Assembly (NCBI GenBank): GCA_903933585.1
Contig: CAIZKO010000090.1
Span: 1 to 53,519, forward strand
Origin: an uncultured Actinomycetes bacterium
GTDB lineage: Bacteria; Actinomycetota; Actinomycetes; Nanopelagicales; Nanopelagicaceae
Direction: 5' to 3'
DNA: 53,519 nt
In this document: positions 20,092 to 28,971 of the stretch, piece by piece
How the letters are laid out: each line of letters opens with the position of its first letter
Position numbering within the stretch: position 1 is the stretch's first letter
The notes under the pieces: model-generated
Seen by the model: only the letters and a program-made list of their open reading frames with translations
Told to the model about the DNA's origin: nothing
The model's database searches: none
Made by a program: the position numbers and the translations under genes

Positions 20092-20760
20092 ACCGACAAA
20101 TTTAGCGCCCTTGATATCGCTCGCAACGCCGCGATCGAAGATTCTGGCAACTCAAAATTTGTAGGCGCTCTGGTCTCTATCGACCAAGAGGATGAACGCA
20201 TAGCGACTTATCTCTTTGAAGCATCCCTCCCGGGATATGGGGGATGGCGCTGGGCAGTCACCATCATCAAGGTTGATGATGCAGCGCTCGCGACGATCGC
20301 TGATGTAGTCCTGCTTCCCGGAGTGGAATCGCTTGTTGCACCAGAGTGGATCCCTTACAAAGAACGTCTGGAGCCAGGCGATGTCGGCGTAGGAGATATT
20401 GTGCCGACCTCTGCCGATGATCTCCGTTTGGTGCCCGGCTTCGAGGCACTTCCAGGCGAAGAAGAATTACTGCTCGCGGAACAGATCGAACTAGGACTTG
20501 GGCGGGCTCGTGTTCTCTCGATCGTCGGAAGAGATGCCGCCAGCAAGCGTTGGTATGAGGGTGACCGCGGGCCAAATACTCCCATCGCACAATATGCGCC
20601 GCTGCCCTGTCATGGGTGTGGCTTCTTTATCCCGATCGCCGGATCACTCCGTTCCGCCTTCGGCGTATGCGCCAATGCGCTCTCACCGGAAGATGCCCGT
20701 GTCGTATCGGTGGATCATGGTTGCGGCGCACACTCGCAAGCTCTGATCGTTCCCGAATAG
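20089..20760 (+). CDS. DUF3027 family protein
   Basis: A 223-residue actinobacterial protein of unknown function. The C-terminal half has the family hallmarks: VLSIVGRDAASKRWYEGDRGP, then a cysteine-rich segment CHGCGFFIP, GVCANALSPEDARVVSVDHGCGAHS. The four or five conserved cysteines and a histidine suggest a metal-binding fold (inference). The frame is open further upstream into groEL, but the ATG at 20089 just after the groEL terminator gives the natural start. A cold-shock gene follows, a pairing remembered from other Actinobacteria. Confidence 0.85.
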   Translation: MTDKFSALDIARNAAIEDSGNSKFVGALVSIDQEDERIATYLFEASLPGYGGWRWAVTIIKVDDAALATIADVVLLPGVESLVAPEWIPYKERLEPGDVGVGDIVPTSADDLRLVPGFEALPGEEELLLAEQIELGLGRARVLSIVGRDAASKRWYEGDRGPNTPIAQYAPLPCHGCGFFIPIAGSLRSAFGVCANALSPEDARVVSVDHGCGAHSQALIVPE

Positions 20761-20809
20761 CCTATTTTCTCTGTACGGGCTTAGCGCTTCATCCGTTAAA
20801 CTAATCCTC

Positions 20810-20850
20810 TTGCCAGCGGAAGCGCTGGCCTTATTAACGCCCTCGGGGCG
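20810..20850 (+). promoter_or_regulatory. cold-shock gene promoter with two small hairpins
   Basis: TTGCCA (20810-20815) and TATTAA (20832-20837) are 16 bases apart. GCCAGCG-GAAG-CGCTGGC (20812-20829) forms a 7-bp hairpin and may instead end the DUF3027 mRNA, since CTTATT follows. CGCCC-TCG-GGGCG (20838-20850) would be the first structure in the csp leader. Confidence 0.4.
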
Positions 20851-20880
20851 ATAATTGTTAATAGACGAAGGGAGAAGCTA

Positions 20881-21264
20881 ATGCCTATTGGTCGCGTGAA
20901 GTGGTTCAGCCTCGAAAAGGGATTTGGCTTTATCTCCTCGGAAGAGGGCGAAGATGTTTATCTCGCTGCCTCTGCTCTGCCAACTGGCGTTCCCTCGGTT
21001 AAGCCAGGCACCAAACTTGAATTTGGCGTTGCCGAAGGTCGTCGCGGCCCGCAAGCGCTTTCAGTGCGAATCATTGAAGAACCGGCATCGGTTGTAGCTA
21101 ACACCCGCATTAACGCGGATGACCTCGCGACCATTATTGAAGACAGTATCAAGATGCTAGACAAGGTTGGTAATGGTCTACGTCATGGCCGTTATCCAAC
21201 TAATGTGGAGGCAGAGCGCTTAGGAAAAGTCTTGCGCGGAATTGCCGGCCAGATCGAGGGTTAA
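20881..21264 (+). CDS. long actinobacterial cold-shock-domain protein
   Basis: A 127-residue protein. Residues 1-66 are a cold-shock domain with RNP1 KGFGFI intact. RNP2 reads VYLAAS where actinobacterial relatives have VYVHS or VFVHF, so the nucleic-acid-stacking histidine is alanine. Residues 67-127 are a helical extension (ADDLATIIEDSIKMLDKVG; LRHGRYP; RLGKVLRGIAGQIE) typical of the long actinobacterial form. A single-stranded nucleic-acid binding or RNA-chaperone role is expected. AAGGGAG precedes the ATG. Confidence 0.92.
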   Translation: MPIGRVKWFSLEKGFGFISSEEGEDVYLAASALPTGVPSVKPGTKLEFGVAEGRRGPQALSVRIIEEPASVVANTRINADDLATIIEDSIKMLDKVGNGLRHGRYPTNVEAERLGKVLRGIAGQIEG

Positions 21265-21280
21265 CTCTTCGCCGCTCTTG

Positions 21281-21454
21281 TCAGCGTTTCCTGCGCATAC
21301 TGCGCAGAATGTAGCCAGTTCCAAATAGGCCCAACCCGATTCCAACTAGGCAGATCCAGATTGATGTGGTTTTGGCGTTCGTTGCCAATTCGATGACGAG
21401 CGCGATGAACCACGCTGAAGTTCCTAAGATCACAATCGGAAGTGTCTGTCTCAC
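21281..21454 (-). CDS. small DUF2530-like membrane protein
   Basis: A 57-residue frame read from GTG at 21454 down to TGA at 21281. It encodes RQTLPIVILGTSAWFIALV, a second helix SIWICLVGIGLGLFGTGYIL, and a basic end RSMRRKR: two membrane helices with a short linker. This matches the layout of actinobacterial DUF2530 proteins, recognised from memory. It lies between the cold-shock gene and the divergent MFS gene. AGGAAG lies 12 bases before the GTG, somewhat far, so the start could differ slightly. Confidence 0.7.
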   Translation of the reverse strand: MRQTLPIVILGTSAWFIALVIELATNAKTTSIWICLVGIGLGLFGTGYILRSMRRKR

Positions 21455-21492
21455 CAGGCGAGCATACTTCCTGTGCCTACAGAGTTCGCTTG

Positions 21493-21507
21493 TAGACTTG
21501 CGGTATG
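21493..21507 (+). promoter_or_regulatory. putative leaderless -10 box for the MFS gene
   Basis: TAGACT (21493-21498) lies exactly 6 bases before the ATG at 21505; there is no Shine-Dalgarno. Confidence 0.5.
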
Positions 21508-22731
21508 ACAGCTAATGAAGGGGCGTTGCGCTCCTTCAAACATCGTAACTTTCGCATCTTCTTCACTGTCAACATGGCCTCGAATATCGGAACCTGGGCG
21601 CAGCGCGTTGCACAAGATTGGTTGGTCGTTAGCGATCTTCACAAAGGCGGATCTGAACTCGGGATTGTAACTGGACTGCAATTCCTGCCGATGCTACTTT
21701 TTAGTTTATATGCAGGTTCGCTTGCCGATCGGTTAGATAAACGCAAGCTCTTAATAATTACAAATGCTGGCGGAGGTGCCACCGCAGCAATCATGGGTTG
21801 GCTGATTATTTCGCACCGCGTTAATCTCACTGAGGTATTTATATTGGCATTCGCTTTGGGGGTCTTCGGTGCGCTTGATGCACCTGTCCGTCAAGCATTC
21901 ACATCTGAACTCGTGGGCAAGAGCGACATTGCTAATGCAGTGAGCCTTAACTCCGCTAACTTTAATTTGGGCAGACTCATTGGCCCAGCGGTCTCTGGCA
22001 TCTTGATCAAGTATTTTCATACAGGTCCCTCCTTTTTGCTTAATGCCGGCACCTTCCTTTTTGTTCTCGTTGGGTTGGTTCGAATGCGGCCAGATGACCT
22101 GCATCGCCTGCCCAGGGACGATAAAGATCGCAAGATTATTGAGGGTCTGCGATATATAAAGAGCAGACATGATTTGGTGGCGATCATTGCCACCGTCTTC
22201 TTTGCCTCTACCTTTGGCCTAAATTTTCAGATCTTTAACGCGCTGATTTCAACGAAGATTTTCCATAAAGATGCCGGTGCCTTTGGACTCCTGGGTAGTG
22301 TCTTGGCAATTGGATCGTTGTCCGCGGCGATCGTCTCTACGCGCTTAGATCAAAAACGTAAGCCCCCATTTATCATGACCTTTTCGGCGCTCTTTGGATT
22401 GCTTCTTATCGGGCAGGCCTATATGCCAAACTACCTAACCTTTGCGCTGATGTTGCCGCTCTGTGGGTTCTTTGCATTGACGACCATGATTTCGGCGAAT
22501 ACTTATATACAGACCACCACCCCGCACGAATTGCGTGGACGAGTAATGGGCTTCTATTTGCTGATCTTTCTCGGGGCGACTCCCATTGGCTCGCCATTTA
22601 TCGGATGGCTGGCGGACGTTGCCGGAGTGAGAGCAACCGTCGCGATCTGCGGAGCAATCACAACGTTAGGCGCTCTTCTCATCTATCTTTTGATGAGGAA
22701 GCGGTTACTTAAGTACACCTACGCTGCCTAG
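21505..22731 (+). CDS. MFS transporter, DHA3/EntS-like
   Basis: A 408-residue, 12-helix major facilitator protein. The N-terminus (SFKHRNFRIFFTVNMASNIGTWAQRVAQDWLV) and the loop GSLADRLDKRKLLI after helix 2 match the MFS_3 (enterobactin-exporter-like) group; ALDAPVRQAFTSELV near 125 is also typical. These are usually drug or siderophore exporters; the substrate here is unknown. It appears to be transcribed alone from a leaderless promoter and converges on the serC operon. Confidence 0.9.
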   Translation: MTANEGALRSFKHRNFRIFFTVNMASNIGTWAQRVAQDWLVVSDLHKGGSELGIVTGLQFLPMLLFSLYAGSLADRLDKRKLLIITNAGGGATAAIMGWLIISHRVNLTEVFILAFALGVFGALDAPVRQAFTSELVGKSDIANAVSLNSANFNLGRLIGPAVSGILIKYFHTGPSFLLNAGTFLFVLVGLVRMRPDDLHRLPRDDKDRKIIEGLRYIKSRHDLVAIIATVFFASTFGLNFQIFNALISTKIFHKDAGAFGLLGSVLAIGSLSAAIVSTRLDQKRKPPFIMTFSALFGLLLIGQAYMPNYLTFALMLPLCGFFALTTMISANTYIQTTTPHELRGRVMGFYLLIFLGATPIGSPFIGWLADVAGVRATVAICGAITTLGALLIYLLMRKRLLKYTYAA

Positions 22732-22796
22732 CACGGCGAGCAAAAAGAGAAGTATTAGAACGCCTATGGTTACTCGGCGTCGCATCTTGTTACTCA

Positions 22797-22797
<1 letters not shown>
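22705..22797 (-). CDS. possible 30-aa membrane peptide coupled to serC
   Basis: An ATG at 22797 overlaps the serC stop (TGATG) and opens a frame to TAA at 22705. The product begins MSNKMRRRV and then has one continuous hydrophobic helix (TIGVLILLFLLAVLGSVGVL): a positive N-terminus and a single membrane span. The stop-start overlap and the charge pattern argue for a real peptide, but the length is short and its end overlaps the MFS 3' end on the other strand. Function unknown. Confidence 0.4.
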
Positions 22798-23927
<1,130 letters not shown>

Positions 23928-23938
23928 CTAAGGCATAC

Positions 23939-24616
23939 CTACGGGTGTAAGCGTGCGAGTTGCCAGCCCGAACCAGATCTGGTGAAGATCAACCGATCAT
24001 GGAGTCGCGAGTAGCGCCCCTGCCAAAATTCAACGGAGCGAGGTGAAACTAGGTATCCGCCCCAATGAGGAGGCATCGGAACCGGAGTTCCTTCTGGATA
24101 CTTCATAGCAAATTCATCGTAGCGATTCTGCAAGTGCTCTCTCGATTCCAAATCTTGAGATTGGGAGCTAGCCCACGCACCGATCTGGCTACTCCACGGC
24201 CTCGTCGAAAAGTATTCGTTGCTGGCCGATGTGCTGACCTTCTCGGCAACCCCACGAATAATTACCTGTCGCTCCATCGCATACCATGGGAAGAGAAGTG
24301 AGACATGTGGATTGGCGGTGATGGCCTTGCCTTTATTGGACTCATAGTTGGTAAAGAAAGAGAAGCCCAGGTCACTGACCTCTTTTAATAAGACGGTGCG
24401 CGATTGTGGACCCTGATCATCGACGGTGGAGAGGACCATGGCATTTGCTTCTACAATCACCGGATTGAGGGCTGCCTCTGCGAGCCAGTTTCGAAATTGA
24501 GTGATGGGGTCTGCTGCGAGATCGCCCTCTGCCAGCCCCTGCTCCCCATAGGAGCGGCGCATCTCCCTAATCTGATCGCGGCTCAGTCCAAAATCTCGGT
24601 CGCGTGAAGTGCTCAT
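23939..24616 (-). CDS. pdxH: pyridoxamine/pyridoxine 5'-phosphate oxidase
   Basis: FMN enzyme producing PLP, the cofactor used by SerC next to it. From the ATG at 24616 it has about 225 residues, the normal length. Conserved parts: NAMVLSTVDDQGPQSRTVLLKEV (FMN binding), FFTNYESNKGKAI, and the C-terminal FWQGRYSRLHDRLIFTR with PLP-contacting R-x-H. The frame is open to an ATG at 24682, which would add 22 unconserved residues over the citrate synthase promoter. serC follows 20 bases downstream on the same strand. Confidence 0.93.
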   Translation of the reverse strand: MSTSRDRDFGLSRDQIREMRRSYGEQGLAEGDLAADPITQFRNWLAEAALNPVIVEANAMVLSTVDDQGPQSRTVLLKEVSDLGFSFFTNYESNKGKAITANPHVSLLFPWYAMERQVIIRGVAEKVSTSASNEYFSTRPWSSQIGAWASSQSQDLESREHLQNRYDEFAMKYPEGTPVPMPPHWGGYLVSPRSVEFWQGRYSRLHDRLIFTRSGSGWQLARLHP

Positions 24617-24666
24617 AGGTGTATCTAACGTCACTTTCAGCCTTTCGGCTATTTGGGCTCTGGGGT

Positions 24667-24695
24667 TTGTACCGTGCACCATCTAGGGCGACAAT
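24667..24695 (+). promoter_or_regulatory. predicted citrate synthase promoter
   Basis: TTGTAC (24667-24672) and GACAAT (24690-24695) are 17 bases apart, about 30 bases before the GTG start. The same GACAAT -10 recurs before tRNA-Gln. Confidence 0.5.
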
Positions 24696-24725
24696 AGGCC
24701 TACCTAATTCTGGAGGGATCTTTCT

Positions 24726-25841
24726 GTGAGCGATGATTTCAAGCCTGGCCTAGAGGGCGTAATTGCCTTTGAGTCGACGATTGCTGAACCAGATAAAGAG
24801 GGAAGCGCGCTGCGATATCGCGGTGTTGATATTGAAGACCTCGTGGGTCGCGTCACATTTGGAAATGTTTGGGGCCTCCTAGTCGATGATGAGTTCAATC
24901 CAGGTCTACCAAATGCGGAACGCTTCCCATTACCAGTTCACTCAGGTGACGTTCGTGTGGATGTGCAATCAGCTATCGCAATGCTGGCTCCAGCTTGGGG
25001 GCTGAAGCCGCTCCTCGATATCTCTGATGAAGAGGCACGTTCCAATCTGGCACGCGCATCTGTCATGGTTCTCTCCTATGTAGCGCAATCTGCTCGCGGT
25101 GTTATTCATCCCGCTGTTCCTGAAGCAGAAATTGATAAGGCTCATACCGTGGTTGAGCGCATGATGATCCGTTGGCGTGGAGAACCTGATCCGCTCCATG
25201 TTCGCGCAATTGATGCTTATTTCGTTTCTGCTGCAGAGCATGGAATGAATGCCTCGACATTTACCGCTCGAGTTATTGCATCAACCGGTGCCGATGTTGC
25301 AGCTTCACTCTCTGGAGCCATCGGTGCAATGTCGGGTCCACTTCACGGTGGCGCACCTGCTCGGGTATTAAGCATGATTGAAGGCGTGGAAAAGATGGGC
25401 GATGCACGTGCCTATGTAAAGGGCATTATGGATCGCGGCGAACGTTTGATGGGCTTCGGTCATCGCGTTTACCGCGCTGAAGATCCACGTGCTCGCACGC
25501 TGCGCCGCACCGCAAAAGAACTGGGCGCACCGCGCTATGAAGTTGCGCTCGCTCTCGAGCAAGCCGCTCTCGCAGAACTACACGAGCGTCATCCAGAGCG
25601 CGTTCTCGAGACAAATGTGGAGTTCTGGGCCGCCATCGTCCTCGATTTTGCAGAAGTTCCAGCCCCACTCTTTACCTCGATGTTCACTGCTGCTCGCACT
25701 GCGGGTTGGTCGGCGCATATCTTGGAGCAGAAGCGCACCGGCCGTTTGATTCGCCCTTCGGCGCGTTACGTTGGTCCGGGTCCACGAAGCCCTAAAGATG
25801 TTAAGGGTTGGGATGAGACGGTCCACCAACTCCACAATTAG
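24726..25841 (+). CDS. citrate synthase
   Basis: Condenses oxaloacetate and acetyl-CoA at entry to the TCA cycle. 371 residues, the size of the mycobacterial CitA (citrate synthase 2) group rather than the 430-residue GltA form. Catalytic residues are visible: histidine in GPLHGGAP (about residue 205), histidine in GFGHRVYRAEDPR (about 246) and aspartate in VLDFAEVPAPLFTSMF. It starts with GTG after a strong GGAGGG. It lies opposite pdxH across a 109-base divergent promoter region. Confidence 0.95.
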   Translation: MSDDFKPGLEGVIAFESTIAEPDKEGSALRYRGVDIEDLVGRVTFGNVWGLLVDDEFNPGLPNAERFPLPVHSGDVRVDVQSAIAMLAPAWGLKPLLDISDEEARSNLARASVMVLSYVAQSARGVIHPAVPEAEIDKAHTVVERMMIRWRGEPDPLHVRAIDAYFVSAAEHGMNASTFTARVIASTGADVAASLSGAIGAMSGPLHGGAPARVLSMIEGVEKMGDARAYVKGIMDRGERLMGFGHRVYRAEDPRARTLRRTAKELGAPRYEVALALEQAALAELHERHPERVLETNVEFWAAIVLDFAEVPAPLFTSMFTAARTAGWSAHILEQKRTGRLIRPSARYVGPGPRSPKDVKGWDETVHQLHN

Positions 25842-25947
25842 CTTGGTTTAGGCGCCGACTACGCCCTTTTTAGCTCCCAGATAGCGTATTTAGCGAGAAT
25901 CTCAGCGATTTTATTATCTAATCGTTATACGGATTGGGTGAATTTGG

Positions 25948-25961
25948 CTTGCTTTAGCAAG
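25948..25961. promoter_or_regulatory. palindrome 1 upstream of the maltodextrin-binding gene
   Basis: CTTGCTTTAGCAAG is a perfect 6+2+6 inverted repeat, directly abutting the next palindrome. It is a candidate operator for a sugar-responsive regulator. Confidence 0.5.
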
Positions 25962-25976
25962 TTCCACAGTGTGGAA
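25962..25976. promoter_or_regulatory. palindrome 2 upstream of the maltodextrin-binding gene
   Basis: TTCCACAGTGTGGAA is a perfect odd palindrome of 7+1+7. With palindrome 1 it gives 29 bases of uninterrupted symmetric sequence, about 60-90 bases before the ATG. Confidence 0.5.
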
Positions 25977-25994
25977 TGTCCCCACATAACAGAC

Positions 25995-26012
25995 CACATG
26001 CTTATGCATGTG
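25995..26012. promoter_or_regulatory. palindrome 3 / leader hairpin before the maltodextrin-binding gene
   Basis: CACATGCTTATGCATGTG is a perfect 7-bp inverted repeat with a 4-base centre, 14 bases before the GGAGG site. It may fold in the mRNA leader or bind a protein. Confidence 0.45.
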
Positions 26013-26036
26013 CTACTGCGGACTTGGAGGAAATAC

Positions 26037-27299
26037 ATGCAAAAGAAGCGTTTCGGTTTCGCCAGCGTAATTGCGGCGACTGCGCTCGTGGTTTCAGGGC
26101 TGCTAGTGCCATCGGCACATGCAAGCAATGAAATCATCGTTTGGGCAGATGAAACACGCGGACCTCACCTAACAAAGCTGATCGCAGCTAAGGGTGACTG
26201 GGTTCCAGGTTACACAATCAAGATCGTCACATTCTCTAGCTATTCAGCTTTGGGCGATGCTCTTGCTAAGGCAACCGGTACATCCGGTCCTGATATCTTT
26301 GTTGGCGGAAATGACTGGGTAGTAGCTTCGGCTAAGACCGGCAAACTCGCTCCAGTTACATTGACCGCTTCACAGAAGGCTCAATTCACCGGTGGTCAAC
26401 TTTATGACCTTTCTTATGGTGGAAAGCTTTATGGAGTTCCTCTCGACATCAATAACGTCGGAATGATTTACAACACCAAGCTCGTTCCAAATGCTCCAAA
26501 GACATTTGGCGACATGGTTGACTTCTACAAGGCTAACAAGACCAAGCTTGGTCTCAAGAATGGTCTCTGCGTAACTGGTGGAGGACTTTCATGGGGCGGA
26601 CTTTCAGTCTTCTCAGCTCTCGGTGCCGATCCATATATCATGACACCTCATGGCAAGGTTCAGACCACATACCGCTTTAACCCAAATGTATTTGGTGCAA
26701 ATATGAACAAGTATTTGCTCGATCCAGTTACTCATAAGAGCAACGGCTTCTGGGCATCTTCAAACACCACCTGTAATGATGATTTCTACACAGGCAAGGT
26801 TCCATACTCCATCATCGGTAACTGGGAATGGCAGAACTACGTTGACCGTGGTTTCGCAATGAACCTACAACCAGTACCAAGCGTCACCGGTGGTTATGGC
26901 AAGATGTTCGGTAGCGTAAGCGGAGCATTCCTAACTTCCTATGCAGCATTGCATGGCACAGCAGTCGGAGCAAAGTCACTTCTCGTGAACTTGTTTGCAT
27001 CAACTGCAGGCCAGGTTGCTTACGAAGCGATCGAAGGCCGACCACCTGCTGCTAAGGGTGCTCAGTCAGATCCAGGCGTCAGCGATGCCCAAAAGGGCTT
27101 CGGTGCTGCTGCAGCACTTTCCTCGATTCCTCAAATTGGAGTTATCTTGGGAAGCAACGCTGGAGGATCTAACTACTGGGATTCAAGTGCAGATTACTGG
27201 ACTCAGACTCTGATCAACGGTAAAGATGCAGTTGTAGAGGCAAGAAAGCTTTCCAAGATTTGGAACGCAGACTTAGCCGCTGTTGCATCACAGCTCTAA
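26037..27299 (+). CDS. malE: maltodextrin-type ABC substrate-binding protein
   Basis: Exported solute-binding protein, about 420 residues from the ATG at 26037, which has GGAGG 6 bases upstream; a longer open frame to 25938 is not needed. The signal peptide is about 1-28 (ends VPSAHA), with no lipobox. EIIVWADETRGPHL near 31 and YGVPLDINNVGMIYNTKLV near 127 match maltose/maltodextrin-binding proteins of family SBP_1. Permeases and two GH13 enzymes follow, supporting alpha-glucan oligosaccharides as ligand. A 17-bp hairpin after its stop probably allows extra expression over the permeases. Confidence 0.92.
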   Translation: MQKKRFGFASVIAATALVVSGLLVPSAHASNEIIVWADETRGPHLTKLIAAKGDWVPGYTIKIVTFSSYSALGDALAKATGTSGPDIFVGGNDWVVASAKTGKLAPVTLTASQKAQFTGGQLYDLSYGGKLYGVPLDINNVGMIYNTKLVPNAPKTFGDMVDFYKANKTKLGLKNGLCVTGGGLSWGGLSVFSALGADPYIMTPHGKVQTTYRFNPNVFGANMNKYLLDPVTHKSNGFWASSNTTCNDDFYTGKVPYSIIGNWEWQNYVDRGFAMNLQPVPSVTGGYGKMFGSVSGAFLTSYAALHGTAVGAKSLLVNLFASTAGQVAYEAIEGRPPAAKGAQSDPGVSDAQKGFGAAAALSSIPQIGVILGSNAGGSNYWDSSADYWTQTLINGKDAVVEARKLSKIWNADLAAVASQL

Positions 27300-27333
27300 A
27301 GCAACCGCTAATCAGTAACAGATTGTGAAGTAC

Positions 27334-27371
27334 AGAGATCGTGGGTAGGTCAAAACCTATCCACGATCTCT
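27334..27371 (+). terminator. 17-bp hairpin between malE and malF
   Basis: A 17-bp stem (one G-T pair) with loop CAAA: AGAGATCGTGGGTAGGT against ACCTATCCACGATCTCT. Only ATTTCC follows. It is best read as a partial terminator or mRNA-stabilising element that raises binding protein over permease levels. Confidence 0.65.
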
Positions 27372-27429
27372 ATTTCCAGTTATATTCTCCTGTGAGATTC
27401 TTCTATATGAGAGAGAACGGTAATCACGC

Positions 27430-28971
27430 GTGAGTGGAATTTTTCGGGGGAAATTTGCCCTAATCGCCAAGATTATATTTCTTGGAATTACCACCGCCAT
27501 CATGGCTCTTTTGACCGAGCACGCCTTTGCCCAGAAACAATTTGTAATCGGATCATTTATCTTGGTTGCAACTCTTGCTCTTAATATTGTTTACCTCACT
27601 AAAATCTCAATTCCATTTAAATTCTTCCTGCCTGGAATTCTCTTTTTCTTCGCATTTGTAATTGCACCAATATTCTTCACAGTGCAAATGTCTGGATATA
27701 AGTATCAGACCGGCAATTATCTCGATAAGCCCGCCGCCCTCGAACAAGTACTTATTCTCGGTGCGCAACCTGATGCCGCGGGAACCACTTTTGATATAAA
27801 TGTCGGCAAAACCCCGTCCAACGAGTACGCGATCCTCGTCTCGGATATCACAAATAATAAGTACTTTATTTCCACCAAGACGCAGCGAACCGATGTTCCT
27901 AAAGCTTCGCTGAAATTCGATGCAAATGGCGTCGCGATCGCAGCACCAAATTTCACTCCAATTTCTGCCATCGATTTAGCTAAGAACGATGCTTATTCAA
28001 AGATTAACTACAAGTATGAAGGAAAGTACTATATTGCGATTGAAGGCCAGAACTCTGGTGGAGTCTTCCGGCAAGAGCTGAGTTACGATGCAAAGACCGG
28101 TGTCCTTACCAATACGGCAACGGGCGCGACCTACGTTGATAACCACCGCGGAAATTTTGCAAAGGTTGGCTCGCCCAGCGAGATTCTCAACCCGGGATGG
28201 CGTGCTCCCATTTGGTTTGAAAACTACAGCAGACTCTTCTCGGATCCTAAGATCCGAATCCCTTTAATAAGGGTCTTTACCTGGACCTTCTTCTTCGCAG
28301 GCTTCACAGTTCTCAGTACCTTTGGACTGGGGCTATTGCTGGCGATGGCGCTCAATCGCGCTATGAGAGGGCGTCGCGTCTACCGCTCAATTTTGATTCT
28401 TCCTTACGCTATGCCGAGCGTCATGAGTATTTTGATCTGGGCCGGAATGTTCGACTCTGATTTTGGAGCGGTAAATAGTATTTTGCATACCAGCGTTCAC
28501 TGGTTCCAAAATCCAATGCTCGCTCGCGGCGTTGTTCTATTGGTTAATCTCTGGCTGGGCTTCCCATATTTCTATCTCATCTGTTCTGGTTCATTGCAAG
28601 CCATTCCGAATGAGCTAATGGAAGCAGCAGCGATCGATGGGGCAAATCCGCGTCAGGTCTTTAGGAAAATTACCCTGCCGCTGCTATTGCAGATCCTTTC
28701 GCCACTTCTCATCGCCTCTTTCGCTTTCAACTTTAATAACTTCAACTTGATCTACTTGCTGACGGGCGGTGGTCCGACGCAAACTCTGAACGGAGAGATA
28801 GCCGGCTCCACAGATATCCTGATCAGCTACACATATAAGATCGCCTTCGGTAACCCGAATCTTCAAGATTTCGGTCTAGCCAGCGCAATCTCAGTGCTGA
28901 TCTTCCTAATTGTCGCTTCGATTTCTATGTATGGTTTGCGGAGATCTAAGGTTATGGAGACTTTCGTATGA
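27430..28971 (+). CDS. malF: maltodextrin ABC permease, MalF type
   Basis: 513-residue inner permease. Three N-terminal helices are followed by a large extracytoplasmic insert (about 100-260), as in MalF, then the conserved helical core with the ATPase-contacting EAA loop EAAAIDGANPRQVFRKITLPLL near 395. Starts with GTG at 27430; GAGAGAACGG upstream is a weak ribosome site. It overlaps malG by 4 bases. No MalK/MsmX ATPase is present nearby. Confidence 0.93.
   Translation: MSGIFRGKFALIAKIIFLGITTAIMALLTEHAFAQKQFVIGSFILVATLALNIVYLTKISIPFKFFLPGILFFFAFVIAPIFFTVQMSGYKYQTGNYLDKPAALEQVLILGAQPDAAGTTFDINVGKTPSNEYAILVSDITNNKYFISTKTQRTDVPKASLKFDANGVAIAAPNFTPISAIDLAKNDAYSKINYKYEGKYYIAIEGQNSGGVFRQELSYDAKTGVLTNTATGATYVDNHRGNFAKVGSPSEILNPGWRAPIWFENYSRLFSDPKIRIPLIRVFTWTFFFAGFTVLSTFGLGLLLAMALNRAMRGRRVYRSILILPYAMPSVMSILIWAGMFDSDFGAVNSILHTSVHWFQNPMLARGVVLLVNLWLGFPYFYLICSGSLQAIPNELMEAAAIDGANPRQVFRKITLPLLLQILSPLLIASFAFNFNNFNLIYLLTGGGPTQTLNGEIAGSTDILISYTYKIAFGNPNLQDFGLASAISVLIFLIVASISMYGLRRSKVMETFV

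Noticed and set aside
25842-25875. Possible terminator after citrate synthase (GGCG...CGCC then CTTTTT)
   Set aside because: Only a 4-5 bp stem; too weak to call, although the T-run is suggestive.
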